This document shows, piece by piece, positions 63,656-64,000 of a stretch of 64,000 bases of DNA (the first letter of the stretch is position 1; each line of letters opens with the position of its first letter). The stretch covers positions 1,302,001-1,366,000 of the forward strand of contig NZ_CP143867.1 of assembly GCF_036416795.1 (NCBI RefSeq). The letters run 5' to 3'. The notes beneath the pieces are model-generated. The model saw only the letters and a program-made list of their open reading frames with translations, had not been told where the DNA came from and made no database searches. This DNA comes from Bacteroides sp. MSB163 (GTDB lineage Bacteria; Bacteroidota; Bacteroidia; Bacteroidales; Bacteroidaceae). The position numbers were made by a program, and so were the translations under genes.

Positions 63656-64000
63656 TCAGTTCTCTACATCTGCTTTCGCTTTTTTGAAACTGAAGTTCAC
63701 TTGTTTCTTGGTCGTATAATTCTCATAAGTACCTTCAAAAGCATCCATTCCATCGCCGGTGAACGTACCGTTATACTGCCCGTCGAGAGTACCGTTCTTG
63801 TATACATCGTCAAAATGGATAGTATTCGCAACGGTATTCACGGTGCCCGTCAGTGCTTCGTTGGTCAGATTCGTATATTGCACATGTATGGTAGCTTTCA
63901 AGCCATCCGAATTTGCTGTCGTTATGTTCAGCGTAGCATTACGTCCTTCAAACGTACCCTCCCATGTACCTGCCAGTTCTTTAAGCTTTCCATCGTTTTG
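63656..64000 (-). CDS. C-terminal part of an unrecognised beta-rich protein (cut by window edge)
   Basis: The minus-strand frame is open from the window end to the TGA at 63656-63658 (114 codons) with no ATG; a TTG at 63899-63901 is only an internal codon. The protein shows two similar beta segments, ELAGTWEGTFEGRNATLNI and GQYNGTFTGDGMDAFEGTYE, like a repeated lipocalin-type or MORN-like strand unit. The stop lies 3 bp before the AAA+ start codon, so both are one transcript. The N-terminal part outside the window may hold the missing kinase or another domain; unknown. Confidence 0.6.
   Translation of the reverse strand, partial: QNDGKLKELAGTWEGTFEGRNATLNITTANSDGLKATIHVQYTNLTNEALTGTVNTVANTIHFDDVYKNGTLDGQYNGTFTGDGMDAFEGTYENYTTKKQVNFSFKKAKADVEN

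Noticed and set aside
63656..63901. Independent 81-residue gene starting at TTG 63901
   Set aside because: The frame stays open to the window end, so the TTG is an internal codon of a longer, truncated gene.
55264..64000. Type VI secretion, eCIS or prophage remnant
   Set aside because: No sheath, tube, baseplate, portal, terminase or integrase gene is present. Only FHA, PP2C and an M15 peptidase are reminiscent of such systems.
1..64000. tRNA or rRNA genes and insertion sequences
   Set aside because: I saw no cloverleaf-like segments, rRNA motifs, transposase frames or terminal inverted repeats; by-eye inspection can miss short RNA genes.

Overview
The window reads as chromosome of a gut Bacteroides. 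The evidence is two SusC/SusD outer-membrane pairs, two hybrid two-component systems (HTCS, sensor kinase and AraC regulator in one chain), many signal-peptide or lipoprotein glycosidases, and promoters with the Bacteroides -7 box TAnnTTTG. Only the SpmAB-like gene and ybeY lie on the plus strand; everything else is on minus.

Layout. 1-332: start of a TPR-type signalling protein, cut by the window edge. 605-2563: secreted carbohydrate esterase. 2767-4429: housekeeping pair (SpmA/SpmB-like membrane protein and ybeY), ending in a 22-bp tandem repeat array. 4609-43368: a large polysaccharide utilisation region made of four minus-strand units. Unit 1 (13662 to 4609) is SusC, SusD, two GH43 and an (alpha/alpha)6-type protein. 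Unit 2 (30811 to 14036) is GH105, GH2, FAD oxidoreductase, GH130-like, GH105, GH115, GH31 and a GH63-like enzyme. Unit 3 is the regulator HTCS1. Unit 4 (43368 to 35547) is SusC, SusD, sulfatase and GH43. 43752-49056: an operon of two Gfo/Idh/MocA oxidoreductases, a small membrane protein, a double DUF1080 (3-keto-glycoside hydrolase type) protein and an ApbE-like protein. 49209-54998: GH2 plus HTCS2. 55264-64000: an unrelated operon-like block of a partial beta-rich protein, a quadruple AAA+ ATPase, zinc-ribbon/FHA protein, PP2C phosphatase, membrane-anchored HTH protein, a 40-residue amphipathic peptide, three DUF2589 proteins, a zinc-ribbon protein and an M15-type peptidase.

How it works together. 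GH115 (alpha-glucuronidase), GH105, GH43, GH2, GH31 and a sulfatase suggest a branched, uronic-acid-containing, arabinose- or galactose-rich glycan, perhaps arabinogalactan or a pectic side chain. The exact substrate cannot be read from sequence, and no polysaccharide lyase is present in the window.

The strongest new signal is regulatory. All seven glycan-related transcription units carry an A/T-rich operator-like element beginning exactly 36 nt beyond the -7 box. The elements fall into two classes. Class A (AATAAATAG type) precedes SusC1, GH105, HTCS1 and SusC2. Class B (AATAAATGC type) precedes the esterase, the 3-keto-glycoside-type operon and GH2-HTCS2. This predicts two HTCS regulons, one of them joining genes 50 kb apart. 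The second candidate for something undescribed is the AAA+/FHA/PP2C/DUF2589/M15 block at the right end.

Longer gaps. 13663-14035 holds the SusC1 promoter and a terminator hairpin. 16790-17088 holds a 22-bp repeat array and no recognisable promoter. 30812-31333 holds the GH105 promoter and a 22-bp repeat array; I see nothing in 30956-31127. 43369-43751 holds the SusC2 promoter and a complex inverted repeat.
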